The translations under genes and the position numbers were made by a program. Below, in pieces: positions 26,632 through 35,138 of a DNA stretch of 64,000 bases (its first letter is position 1; each line of letters starts with the position of its first letter). Under the pieces are notes generated by a model that was not told the origin of the DNA, searched no databases, and saw only the letters and a program-made list of their open reading frames with translations. The DNA comes from JBDWFY01 sp965275915 (GTDB taxonomy: Bacteria > Pseudomonadota > Alphaproteobacteria > Rhizobiales > Stappiaceae): assembly GCA_965275915.1 (NCBI GenBank), contig CBDHYI010000005.1, positions 434,001 through 498,000 on the forward strand, written 5' to 3'.

Positions 26632-28284
26632 TTATTCTGCGGGCTTGTCACCGGCTTTCTCATACCGATAAAGGACCCATTCACCCGGTTTTTGGCTCGA
26701 CAGAACCGGTTTGAGCCAGTCCGGAGCAGCTTTGGGATCCGACAGTGCACTGAATTGAGGCCGCAGGTCTGCCTCTGTCTGTCCATAGAACAGATATATC
26801 GTATCGGCATCTGTTGTGACATCAAGAAACCCGCTCACAGCATCCGGCAAGTCAAGGTTTGGTGCGCTCAGATACGCGCTCAAGTCCTCAAGCGTGTCAA
26901 AGTCCGGAAAATATAATCCGTGCATTCCCGAATGATAAGATAAATGAGGTTTACGCGCGACAAGCGCTGTATCGGACGCGCTGAGATTGGCTAACAACGG
27001 AACGACCTCTGTGATTTCAATCTCCTGCGATGAAGCCCTCTTGTAAGTCGCTATTGAAGCGGTGGTCATTGCTGCAAGGCACATTCCGGCAATAACGGAG
27101 AATACTATCGTCCGCGCTGTTCGAGAAATATCCGCAGTCACTATAAACCAGGTGATTTGTCCGATGCCGGCGCCGATGAGCGGTATCAAATACATATAAT
27201 AACGTGCATCGAAAGACTTAAAGTTGATCAACAAAGTCTCAATAATGAACAGGCCCACAATCAAAAACATTGAACGTGAGCCATGCTTGGCAAGCAAAAT
27301 AAAGATACCCGGCAAGCTCATTAACAGAAGCGGGCGTTCGACCAGCTTCAGGACGTGATAGGATATGAGCTGATACAAGTCGAAAAGGTATATCCCAATG
27401 GTCCGCAGCGGATCAAAAAACAGGACCTCAAAACTGCCTGAGAAACGGTCTGCGACCATTATGGCATCTTCTACGGAGCCTCGGTCTCGACCGGTAGAGA
27501 AGTAAGTCATCGCCAAATTGACGTGAGTATTCGCCGGAAAAATGCTTGACCCCGTGGCTTTAAGAAAAACAAACATCACCAAAATTGGCGCGGCAATACC
27601 GCCAATCACCAATAAACACCGGCCAGCATGAGCTTTCATGCTGTGAGCATTGGACAGAAATGGTGCAAAAGCCAACAGTACCAGCGGCAATGCGTTTGTT
27701 CTGGTCATCAGAGCCAGGCCGATGCTCACACCACATATCAACCAGTACCCGACGGACGTCTTCTGCTTAAGTGCAAGAACCGCAAAAAGACAACTGAGAA
27801 GAAAGAGAGTCAGAAAGAGCATGTCCGTTGCAGATCGGGCGGCTTCACCCATAAAGACAGCCGAACCGATAAGCGCGATCACGGCACCAACGGCAGCAGG
27901 CGTTCCCGCCAAACGCCGGAACAGAATGTAGCTGGTCAACAGAGATACAACACCGCAGACAAAGGATACGCTCAGGCCCGCTCTCAGCCAATCACCGAGC
28001 AACTGTTTTGCCGCCGTAATCGTCAGCACATAAAATGGCGGATGATAAAGACTTAAGAGAGGCTCTCCAGCTAAAATCCGCTTGGCCTCAGGAACGGTAA
28101 AGTAAATAAAATCGGTTTCATTATAATTGATATATGTTCTGCCTGCAGCAATAACGGCAAAGAATATGCAATAAAGCAAAATTACTATAGTCAGAAATTG
28201 AACTTCGAATGTTTTAAACGGACCAGTTTTTGAGCCCACCAACCAAGCTGGGGAGGTGAGGACGCGACTTTGCTTAAGAGCCAT
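26632..28284 (-). CDS. Multi-pass membrane glycosyltransferase (GT39/ArnT-like)
   Basis: About 550 residues with roughly ten hydrophobic segments and a C-terminal soluble part, in the style of polyprenyl-phosphate-sugar-dependent glycosyltransferases. An acidic pair near the end of the first loop (NETDFIYFTVPEAKRIL) occupies the place of the catalytic aspartate seen in the family, and HPPFYVL follows. The longest frame starts at TTG (28320); I prefer the ATG at 28282-28284. Possibly linked to surface polysaccharide together with the other glycan genes of the block. Substrate unknown; the gene stands alone and ends ~110 bp from the lanthipeptide export operon. Confidence 0.75.
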   Translation of the reverse strand: MALKQSRVLTSPAWLVGSKTGPFKTFEVQFLTIVILLYCIFFAVIAAGRTYINYNETDFIYFTVPEAKRILAGEPLLSLYHPPFYVLTITAAKQLLGDWLRAGLSVSFVCGVVSLLTSYILFRRLAGTPAAVGAVIALIGSAVFMGEAARSATDMLFLTLFLLSCLFAVLALKQKTSVGYWLICGVSIGLALMTRTNALPLVLLAFAPFLSNAHSMKAHAGRCLLVIGGIAAPILVMFVFLKATGSSIFPANTHVNLAMTYFSTGRDRGSVEDAIMVADRFSGSFEVLFFDPLRTIGIYLFDLYQLISYHVLKLVERPLLLMSLPGIFILLAKHGSRSMFLIVGLFIIETLLINFKSFDARYYMYLIPLIGAGIGQITWFIVTADISRTARTIVFSVIAGMCLAAMTTASIATYKRASSQEIEITEVVPLLANLSASDTALVARKPHLSYHSGMHGLYFPDFDTLEDLSAYLSAPNLDLPDAVSGFLDVTTDADTIYLFYGQTEADLRPQFSALSDPKAAPDWLKPVLSSQKPGEWVLYRYEKAGDKPAE

Positions 28285-28633
28285 AAGCGGATTGCTTTCA
28301 ACAATTTGATCGTTCGACAAAGGCTGCTTTATAGGGGATCAACCCTTGTTCGCCAACGCTCGACCTCCCAGGTTAAGACAGAATCTACGGATAGTCGGCT
28401 CTGGTTCGCAGAAACTCCCGCCCTTGTCCGTGGCGGCCGTCATCCGACAGATCCGGCTCATGACAGAAAGGCAGCACATCGCCGTGCAGGATCGCAGGCT
28501 GCCTGAAGGCAGGACACGACTTTTCCGGAGAGCCACGTGTCCCTTATCAACTCAGTCCTCCGCTCCTTATTGCAGACCTTGAGGATCAGCCCACAGTCAG
28601 GTTTGCTGCTCAGAACGCAGAACTGGAGATAGC
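28285..28633. other. Gap between membrane glycosyltransferase and rpsI terminator
   Basis: About 350 bp with only short overlapping frames and no domain or ribosome-binding site I would support. It separates the accessory block from the ribosomal protein operon. Confidence 0.5.
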
Positions 28634-28663
28634 AAAAAGGCCCGCAGCGAGGCGGGCCTTTCG
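28634..28663 (-). terminator. Rho-independent terminator after rpsI
   Basis: A 9-bp perfect stem (AAGGCCCGC / GCGGGCCTT) with a six-base loop; read on the reverse strand it is followed by a run of T. It lies ~25 bp after the rpsI stop and would end the rplM-rpsI transcript. Confidence 0.88.
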
Positions 28664-28685
28664 ATAACAGTCGGTTTTGAATAAA

Positions 28686-29168
28686 TCAGCGCTTGGAGAA
28701 CTGGAAAGAACGGCGTGCTTTCGCGCGGCCGTATTTTTTACGTTCAACAACACGCGAATCGCGGGTCAGGAAGCCGTTCTTTTTCAGCACACCGCGAAGT
28801 TCCGGCTCGTAATAGGTCAATGCCTTTGAAATACCGTGGCGCACAGCACCGGCCTGACCGGACAATCCGCCGCCGGAAACCGTGGCGACGATATCGTACT
28901 GACCGTCGCGGTCGGCAACCATGATCGGTTGACGCAGGATCAACTGCAGAACAGGGCGTCCGAAATATTCGGAAAAGTCCTTTTTGTTGATCACGATTTT
29001 GCCGGTGCCGGGCCGAACCCATACACGGGCAACAGCGTCCTTTCTTTTGCCTGTCGCATAAGCGCGGCCCTGGGCATCCAGTTTCTGGACATGAACCGGA
29101 GCGGTTTCCACAGCATCGGTCTCAACGACACCGCCCAGTTCTTCGAGGGAGTGAAGCTCTTCAGCCAT
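28686..29168 (-). CDS. rpsI: 30S ribosomal protein S9
   Basis: Small-subunit protein S9, 160 residues, with the conserved C-terminal RKKYGRAKARRSFQFSKR that reaches the P-site tRNA, and the core motifs AYATGKRKDAVARVW and GGGLSGQAGAVRHGI. The acidic ~35-residue N-terminal extension is typical of alphaproteobacteria. The start ATG shares one base with the rplM stop (TAATG), so translation is probably coupled. A strong terminator follows. Confidence 0.99.
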   Translation of the reverse strand: MAEELHSLEELGGVVETDAVETAPVHVQKLDAQGRAYATGKRKDAVARVWVRPGTGKIVINKKDFSEYFGRPVLQLILRQPIMVADRDGQYDIVATVSGGGLSGQAGAVRHGISKALTYYEPELRGVLKKNGFLTRDSRVVERKKYGRAKARRSFQFSKR

Positions 29169-29635
29169 TAGTTGGCCCTCTTCGTATTTTTCGGGTTGAG
29201 GCTTGCAACATCGATGGTCTCCGGCTGTTGAGCCTCATGAGGATGTTCCGGTCCGGCATAGACACGCAGATTTTTGAATTGCTTGTTGGAGAGCGGTCCT
29301 CCGGGCATCATGCGCTGAACGGCTTTTTCAACGACACGTTCCGGAAACCGGCCTTCAATCACAGCCCGCGCCGTGCGCTCCTTGATGCCGCCCGGATAGC
29401 CCGTGTGCCAGTAATATTTCTTGTTCTCATACTTCCGGCCGGTCAGGACGACCTTCTCGGCATTAACGATCACAACATTGTCGCCATCATCAACGTGCGG
29501 CGTAAAACTCGGTTTGTGTTTGCCACGCAACCGGTTTGCGACAAAGGATGCAAGACGGCCCACAACGAGCCCGGAGGCATCGATCACGATCCACTTTTTC
29601 TCAACATCCGCCGCTTTAGCAGAATAAGTCTTCAT
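29168..29635 (-). CDS. rplM: 50S ribosomal protein L13
   Basis: Large-subunit protein L13, 155 residues, normal length, with KWIVIDASGLVVGRLAS near the N-terminus, GDNVVIVNAEKVVLTGRK and the central VEKAVQRMMPGGPL signature. First gene of the conserved rplM-rpsI operon. The 210 bp upstream are AT-rich toward the thioesterase gene and should hold its promoter. Confidence 0.99.
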   Translation of the reverse strand: MKTYSAKAADVEKKWIVIDASGLVVGRLASFVANRLRGKHKPSFTPHVDDGDNVVIVNAEKVVLTGRKYENKKYYWHTGYPGGIKERTARAVIEGRFPERVVEKAVQRMMPGGPLSNKQFKNLRVYAGPEHPHEAQQPETIDVASLNPKNTKRAN

Positions 29636-29845
29636 CTGTTCATACCATTTGGTAAAACGTACTCTGGGTGACGGCCCTGTGTTAAATCCGATTTTTGGGT
29701 GGATCTTTCAGTGCGGCCATCAAACGAAAACGGGCCGCATCGTTCCAGCCCGTCGGTCGGCAAGGGTGATACGGCATGTTTTCATTCCGGTCAAGAAGAT
29801 ATTTTTTGAATTATTCTTATAAATCAAATAGTTAAAAAATAGGTA

Positions 29846-30283
29846 TTATAATACCGCATCTTTATCGGGGATTGAATAGGTCACCATAGCCTGGGCAACG
29901 GTCTTTTGGTCATCCTCCGGCCGGATCGCGCAGTCGACGACAGCCAGGCGACGGCCAAGTTTCAGCAACCGGCTGTCGCAGATCAGTTCGCCGGGAGCCG
30001 GTTTCCTGAGAAAATTGATCGTGAGATTGGTGGTGACAGCCAGCGCAACCGGTCCAATATGAGCAAGGATGACCGCATAGGCTCCAAGATCGGCCATTTC
30101 CATCATTGATGGGCCTGACACGGTTCCTCCAGGCCGCAGATGGCGCTCCACGGCCTTGAGCCGCAACCTGGCCGTACCCGGACCAACCTCCTCAAGAAAA
30201 TAGGCCCGTCCGCCAAAATTCACTTGTGGGAAGCACTCGTCGAGAAAGGCCGTTATGTCCTCGACATCCATCACAGGGTTCAT
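29846..30283 (-). CDS. PaaI-family hotdog thioesterase
   Basis: A ~146-residue single-domain hotdog protein of the PaaI/YdiI acyl-CoA thioesterase group: RPGGTVSGPSMMEMADLGAY carries the family helix with its acidic residue, followed by TTNLTINFLRKPAPGEL. The frame opens at 30337, but the ATG at 30281-30283 begins the protein at the usual site and has AGGA upstream. Substrate unknown. Divergent from an enoyl-CoA hydratase gene with ~230 bp between, so both may serve acyl-CoA metabolism, which is inference. Confidence 0.82.
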   Translation of the reverse strand: MNPVMDVEDITAFLDECFPQVNFGGRAYFLEEVGPGTARLRLKAVERHLRPGGTVSGPSMMEMADLGAYAVILAHIGPVALAVTTNLTINFLRKPAPGELICDSRLLKLGRRLAVVDCAIRPEDDQKTVAQAMVTYSIPDKDAVL

Positions 30284-30516
30284 GGTTTGGCGTCCTGTCG
30301 CTTGAATCTGTTTATCCGGTATCTGATCAAAGAACATCCGGACGTCGGCGGCGTCATTGCAACTTTGGTCTTATAGTCCTGTTGCCGTCCTGTGTGACCA
30401 TGACAATTGGAACCGATCTGCGCTATATAACCTGCCAGCGCTATGTTTTCCGGTGACGGATCCGACGCACTCCCTTATGCACGTGATGTCGCGCCGAAAT
30501 ACCAGATTGAAGGGAT

Positions 30517-31344
30517 ATGGTCGTGTCAGTCGCAACTGCCGTTCCTCAAGCCACCGAAAGCCCCGTTGAAACGCTGTTGCATCAGGGCGTTTTTCGGATC
30601 GTCATGAAGCGTCCCTCAAGGATGAATGCCCTGTCGCTTGAGATGATGGCGGCACTGTCGGATGCACTTGATCAGGCGGAGCAGGACGACAATATCCGTG
30701 TCGTGCTCATTGGAGCGGAAGGCAAGGTTTTCTGCGCCGGGCATGACCTGAAAGAACTGACGGCCCATCGGCCGGATGAAGACGGCGGCTGCGCTTTCTA
30801 TTCCAAAACGATGCAAGCCTGTTCTGCGTTGATGCAGAAAATCGTTCACCATCCCAAACCGGTCATTGCAGTTGTCACAGGCCTCGCGACGGCCGCAGGT
30901 TGCCAATTGGTTGCGTCCTGCGATCTTGCGATTGCAACCGATACGGCGACATTCTGTACGCCGGGCGTCAATATCGGCCTATTCTGTTCAACGCCTATGG
31001 TTGCACTCTCCCGTAATGTCGGCAGAAAACAGGCCATGGAAATGCTGCTGACCGGCGAAAGCATCGACGCATCGACTGCAAAGGAATTCGGCCTGATCAA
31101 CCGCATCGTTCCCGGCGATTATCTGGAAACCGTCGTCCAGAAATACGCCGAGACGATCGCCTCCAAATCACCGCTCACCCTCAAGACCGGCAAAGAGGCG
31201 TTCTACCGGCAAGCGGAAATGCCGTTGGCAGACGCCTACGAATACTGCGCGGACGTCATGGTGCAGAACATGATGCGAAGCGATGCGGAAGAAGGGATAA
31301 ATGCCTTTTTGCAAAAGCGGAAGCCGGACTGGAATAAAAGCTAA
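30517..31344 (+). CDS. Enoyl-CoA hydratase/isomerase family protein
   Basis: Crotonase-fold protein of 275 residues. The oxyanion-hole elements are visible: GKVFCAGHDLKEL and the GLATAAGCQLVASCDLAIAT segment, and the domain is complete. The position of catalytic glutamates is not clear enough to name the reaction, so hydratase, isomerase and related acyl-CoA chemistries remain possible. A GTG two codons downstream of the ATG has better spacing to AAGGG and may be the real start (30523). It precedes a CoA-binding protein gene by ~95 bp on the same strand. Confidence 0.88.
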   Translation: MVVSVATAVPQATESPVETLLHQGVFRIVMKRPSRMNALSLEMMAALSDALDQAEQDDNIRVVLIGAEGKVFCAGHDLKELTAHRPDEDGGCAFYSKTMQACSALMQKIVHHPKPVIAVVTGLATAAGCQLVASCDLAIATDTATFCTPGVNIGLFCSTPMVALSRNVGRKQAMEMLLTGESIDASTAKEFGLINRIVPGDYLETVVQKYAETIASKSPLTLKTGKEAFYRQAEMPLADAYEYCADVMVQNMMRSDAEEGINAFLQKRKPDWNKS

Positions 31345-31439
31345 TCCGGGTTTCCCTTTCGATGATGAGCCCCGCAGACACGCTCCAGGCCTCTGCGTGT
31401 CTGTTCTTCTCGCCTCGATTTACCACTCACAGGAACAGA

Positions 31440-31985
31440 ATGAGTCACGATTCATATAGCAACGCTCATATCCGAGACATTCTAAGCCGTGTCAAAACAA
31501 TTGCGATTGTCGGCGCCAGCGCAAACATTGTCCGGCCCAGCTTCTTCGTCCTGCAATATCTGATCGCAAAGGGCTTCGAAGTCTATCCGATCAACCCCGG
31601 ACATGCGGGAAAAACAATCCTGGACCGCCCGGTTTACGCCAAGCTTAAAGATGTACCGGTCGCCATAGACATGGTGGAGATTTTCAGAAACTCCGATGCA
31701 GCCGGGCAAGTAACAGACGAGGCCTTGTCTTTACGCCCCCCGCCGAAGGTCATCTGGATGCAACTGGGCGTCAGGAACGATGCCGCTGCTGCGCGGGCAG
31801 AGGCAAAGGGCGTGGAAGTCATCATGGACCGTTGCCCCAAGATCGAATATGGCCGGTTGTCAGGGGAAATCGGATGGAACGGTGTCAATTCACGCACAAT
31901 CAGCGCCCGTAAACCCGAATTGCGGCACGGCTTCCAACACCTTCAGCTTGTGCCGGAAAAAACAGAAGACAAGCCGGCGCAGTGA
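31440..31985 (+). CDS. CoA-binding domain protein (YccU-like)
   Basis: A 181-residue single-domain protein with a Rossmann-type CoA-binding fold: IAIVGASANIVRPSFFVLQY near residue 20 and PPPKVIWMQLGVRND in the second half, as in the YccU group. The ATG at 31440 follows AGGAACAG; the longer frame from 31362 is not supported. No catalytic domain of acyl-CoA synthetases is attached. Physiological role unknown for the family. It lies upstream of the O-acetylhomoserine sulfhydrylase gene in the same orientation with ~210 bp between them. Confidence 0.85.
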   Translation: MSHDSYSNAHIRDILSRVKTIAIVGASANIVRPSFFVLQYLIAKGFEVYPINPGHAGKTILDRPVYAKLKDVPVAIDMVEIFRNSDAAGQVTDEALSLRPPPKVIWMQLGVRNDAAAARAEAKGVEVIMDRCPKIEYGRLSGEIGWNGVNSRTISARKPELRHGFQHLQLVPEKTEDKPAQ

Positions 31986-32197
31986 CGCAAGCCGGTGCAC
32001 GGGCATAACCCGTTATCACCGCAAGATGTTTTGTCTCCGGTTGCACAACACTGCATCAATGAACTGAAAATCCCGAACAATCGCTTTGACCTTCCAGTTG
32101 CCATTGTTAAGAATTATGTTTCACTGGGCAAAAAAACCGGGGCGCCCGCCCCTCCCCCTGGAAATCGCCAAGCGGCACAAAACCAGAAGGCATAACT

Positions 32198-33481
32198 ATG
32201 AGTGAAGAACGCGTACCAAGTTTTCCAACACTTGCCGTCCACGCCGGCGCCAAGCCTGATCCGACAACAGGCGCGCGAGCAACGCCTGTTTACCAGACAT
32301 CATCTTATGTGTTTGACGATGTCGATCATGCCGCTTCTCTCTTCGGCCTTCAGGCCTTCGGAAACATTTACACCCGGATCGGCAACCCCACCCAGGCGGT
32401 TCTGGAGGAACGTGTTGCCGCGCTGGAAGGCGGGACCGCCGCTCTTGCCGTGGCGTCCGGCCATGCGGCCCAGTTTATGGCGTTTCATGCCCTTCTCAAA
32501 CCCGGGGATGAGTTCGTCGCATCGAAAAAGCTCTATGGTGGCTCGATCAACCAGTTCAATCACTCCTTCAAGAGTTTTGGCTGGCAGGTGGCCTGGGCTG
32601 ACCCGGATGACGTATCCAGCTTTGAAGCGGCGATCACCGACAAGACAAAAGCGATCTTTATCGAAAGCATCGCCAATCCGGGCGGTATCGTCACCGACAT
32701 CGGAGCCATTTCCGCAATCGCCAAAAAACACAAGATCCCGTTGATTGTCGACAACACGCTGGCAACACCCTACCTCTGCCGCCCCATTGAGCACGGAGCG
32801 GATATTGTTGTGCATTCTCTGACCAAGTTCCTGGGCGGCCATGGAAACTCCATCGGCGGCGTTATTGTGGACGGCGGAACGTTCGACTGGTCCCAGGACG
32901 ACCGGTACCCGTTCCTGTCAGAGCCGCGCCCGGAATATCAGGGCATTGTGCTGCATGAAACGTTTGGCAATTTCGCCTTCGCAATCGCCCTGCGCGTTCT
33001 CACTTTGCGCGACCTTGGCGCGGCGATCTCGCCCATGAACGCATTTCTGTTCATAACCGGCATAGAAACACTACCGCTTCGCATGCAACGCCACTGCGAA
33101 AACACACAGGCTGTCGCGGAGTGGCTCGATGCGCACGAAGCAGTCAGCTGGGTGTCCTACGCAGGCCTCCCCAACGCTCCGACACATGACCTGATGAAAA
33201 AATACTGCCCGAAAGGAGCCGGCGCGGTGCTGACATTCGGCCTTAAGGGTGGCTACGATGCCGGCGTTTCGCTTGTGTCAAATGTCGACCTGTTTTCGCA
33301 TCTTGCCAATATCGGCGACACACGCAGCCTGATCATTCATCCCGCTTCGACAACACACCGGCAGCTCTCCGATGAACAGAAGATTGAGGCCGGGGCCGGT
33401 CCGGATACGGTCCGTTTGTCAATTGGCATTGAAGATCCGGCGGATATTATTGCGGATCTTGAGCAGGCTCTCTCGGCCTGA
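32198..33481 (+). CDS. metY: O-acetylhomoserine sulfhydrylase (Cys/Met metabolism PLP enzyme)
   Basis: PLP enzyme making homocysteine from O-acetylhomoserine and sulfide. The 427-residue length is that of O-acetylhomoserine aminocarboxypropyltransferases and longer than cystathionine lyases. The PLP lysine is in VVHSLTKFLGGHGNSIGG, and PVYQTSSYVFDD and RIGNPTQAVLEERVAALEGG are typical N-terminal motifs. Upstream bases 31986-32197 show no SAM-II-type structure that I can recognise. Its 3' end overlaps the convergent acetyltransferase gene by 63 bp. Confidence 0.93.
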   Translation: MSEERVPSFPTLAVHAGAKPDPTTGARATPVYQTSSYVFDDVDHAASLFGLQAFGNIYTRIGNPTQAVLEERVAALEGGTAALAVASGHAAQFMAFHALLKPGDEFVASKKLYGGSINQFNHSFKSFGWQVAWADPDDVSSFEAAITDKTKAIFIESIANPGGIVTDIGAISAIAKKHKIPLIVDNTLATPYLCRPIEHGADIVVHSLTKFLGGHGNSIGGVIVDGGTFDWSQDDRYPFLSEPRPEYQGIVLHETFGNFAFAIALRVLTLRDLGAAISPMNAFLFITGIETLPLRMQRHCENTQAVAEWLDAHEAVSWVSYAGLPNAPTHDLMKKYCPKGAGAVLTFGLKGGYDAGVSLVSNVDLFSHLANIGDTRSLIIHPASTTHRQLSDEQKIEAGAGPDTVRLSIGIEDPADIIADLEQALSA

Positions 33482-34780
33482 GCCTGCGAGAAATCGCAGT
33501 CTGCGCTCACTGCCACGGCATGTGAGCGCAGAAATCTGCACAGTGCGCTGCGGCTGACAGCCAAACCCCAGACGACACATCCCCTTGCGCATGATCCGAA
33601 CGGCGTTCCACGCCCACGGCGAACTGCGGATAAAACGCTTCAACGCGTTTTTCCCTTTGTACATGACCGCATAGGGATGACCGCATGCTGAAATCGGGAC
33701 TGTCGTGTCGAATAAGTCTTCGGCGCTGCACCAATCGGTTTTATAGCTCTCCTCCCCTATTCCCATATCAAGGGTACCGTACCCGTCTTTGATCGCCTGC
33801 TCAATGACATGCATCAGGAGGTGTGTTCCGGGAGAAAAGCGGGTGAGGTCATCATCGCGAAAACTGTTCGCATAACAGGAGTATCTGCTGCCCTGGGCGC
33901 CGCCAACATAAGTTGCCCGGATAATTCCGCCCACCTTCAGCGTATAGATTTCCTTTGCCGGCTGCTGCTTCTGAAGATTCTCCAGAAGCAGTGACAATGT
34001 GAATTTACGGAAGGCATCGCAGTTGTAGACGCTGGGAATACCAGCGCGGCGTTGCCGAAGCGTTCTCTGCTCGACAAGCGCATCCAGGGCTTCCTCCGCA
34101 TCTCGTGGCGAACTCGCCTTTGAAAACTCAACCGGGCCGGCTTCCTCAAGTCGCCGCAGCTTCTTTGCAAGTTTCTTACGGGCGCTCCGACTTCGTTTTT
34201 CGGACACAAATGTTGCGAAGTCACCGGGCAAAGTCGTCACATAAGCCGTGCTGCAACTGACGTTCGAGGCAAACTGGCAAAGCGGATGCGGTGTGTCCAA
34301 CCACATCTTGGGCTGATTGGTCAGCCGGAATGCATCGATACCAACGTCTTTGCCGACACGGCGGAGCAAGGTCTCGATCTTAAGTGTGGACGCACTTGCA
34401 AAATAAGTCGGGTCCCAGAGCCCGACATTATAATTCGTGTTCTGTGCTCCCAGCCAGGACGCCACACAAAGAGGTCCGCGCCGGTGCAGACCGAAAGGCC
34501 AGATAAATGCGGTGCTTTCCCGGATTTTTCCTGCCACGACAAGCGGGCGTATGCCGTAGGCTGACCCGACATGCTCCTGCCAGTTCGCAAGCCAGTCATA
34601 CCGTTGAAAAACCGAATGAACCGCCTGCGCTTCAAACCGTCGCCACTCGGCGGCGGCATCAGAAAGGGAATCCCACAGCATGAGTTCAACATTTGAACTC
34701 ATATCAAGATCCGGCATCTGAGAAGTTGACAGGTGATCCGCTGTCTCGGCGAGTGACACGTTGGCATTCCCATTAAACAC
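33419..34780 (-). CDS. FemAB/CelD-like GNAT acetyltransferase
   Basis: A 453-residue protein with two GNAT-like halves, in the CelD/FemAB-related group often found in cellulose or exopolysaccharide clusters. Recognisable features are FQRYDWLANWQEHVG near the N-terminus, a basic helical linker (RSARKKLAKKLRRLEEAG) and the C-terminal acyltransferase segment IKDGYGTLDMGIGEESYKTDW. It may acylate a polysaccharide or peptidoglycan precursor. Several in-frame ATGs exist near the start (residues 1, 22 and 27), so the N-terminus is uncertain. The last ~21 codons run into the convergent metY-type gene, suggesting the original stop may have been lost. The MITE-like element lies just upstream. Confidence 0.78.
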   Translation of the reverse strand: MFNGNANVSLAETADHLSTSQMPDLDMSSNVELMLWDSLSDAAAEWRRFEAQAVHSVFQRYDWLANWQEHVGSAYGIRPLVVAGKIRESTAFIWPFGLHRRGPLCVASWLGAQNTNYNVGLWDPTYFASASTLKIETLLRRVGKDVGIDAFRLTNQPKMWLDTPHPLCQFASNVSCSTAYVTTLPGDFATFVSEKRSRSARKKLAKKLRRLEEAGPVEFSKASSPRDAEEALDALVEQRTLRQRRAGIPSVYNCDAFRKFTLSLLLENLQKQQPAKEIYTLKVGGIIRATYVGGAQGSRYSCYANSFRDDDLTRFSPGTHLLMHVIEQAIKDGYGTLDMGIGEESYKTDWCSAEDLFDTTVPISACGHPYAVMYKGKNALKRFIRSSPWAWNAVRIMRKGMCRLGFGCQPQRTVQISALTCRGSERRLRFLAGSGRESLLKIRNNIRRIFNAN

Positions 34781-34786
34781 GACTTA

Positions 34787-35050
34787 TACCAAAGGAATTC
34801 AGAAATGATTCATTTCATGCCATATAGCTGTTTGTCCGGGCAGGAACGCCACGGTTGGCGATGCAGCGCACCGGAGGCTGTGACGCAACGCAGCCAGCCA
34901 GCAGCGAAAGGACACCAAAGGCCCGGCGTTTTGGATCGCCGGACAGTGTTGCGCACCGCTTGAAGCGCTCTGTACTCCGGTGCACAACACGCGGTTTCGG
35001 ACAACCAAAATCGCTCCGGTGAAATGAAACATTCCTGAATTCCTTTGGTC
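34787..35050. mobile_element. MITE-like element with 30-bp terminal inverted repeats
   Basis: The ends are inverted repeats: ACCAAAGGAATTCAG at 34788 onward and CTGAATTCCTTTGGT ending at 35049, agreeing at 28 of 30 positions over 34788-34817 and 35020-35049. The 264-bp unit is flanked by TA on both sides (34785-34786 and 35051-35052), as with IS630/mariner-type transposition. No open frame fills it; the interior has further inverted sequence (GCACCGGAG at 34868 and CTCCGGTGC at 34975). This fits a non-autonomous element mobilised by an IS630-like transposase. Confidence 0.75.
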
Positions 35051-35138
35051 TAAACACTATGGTTGCAAATTATAAATCAGATCTAAATAAATCCCTCATA
35101 GGTTGCACACGAAGTCGTATATGGTTAGGAAAATCTAA

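Noticed and set aside
31995..32195. 66-codon frame ending just before the metY-type gene
   Set aside because: GTG start without a ribosome-binding site and no recognisable features; a small leader gene is possible but unsupported.
31986..32197. Possible SAM-responsive riboswitch upstream of the metY-type gene
   Set aside because: I could not find the pseudoknot pairings or conserved core expected of SAM-II or other SAM riboswitches.
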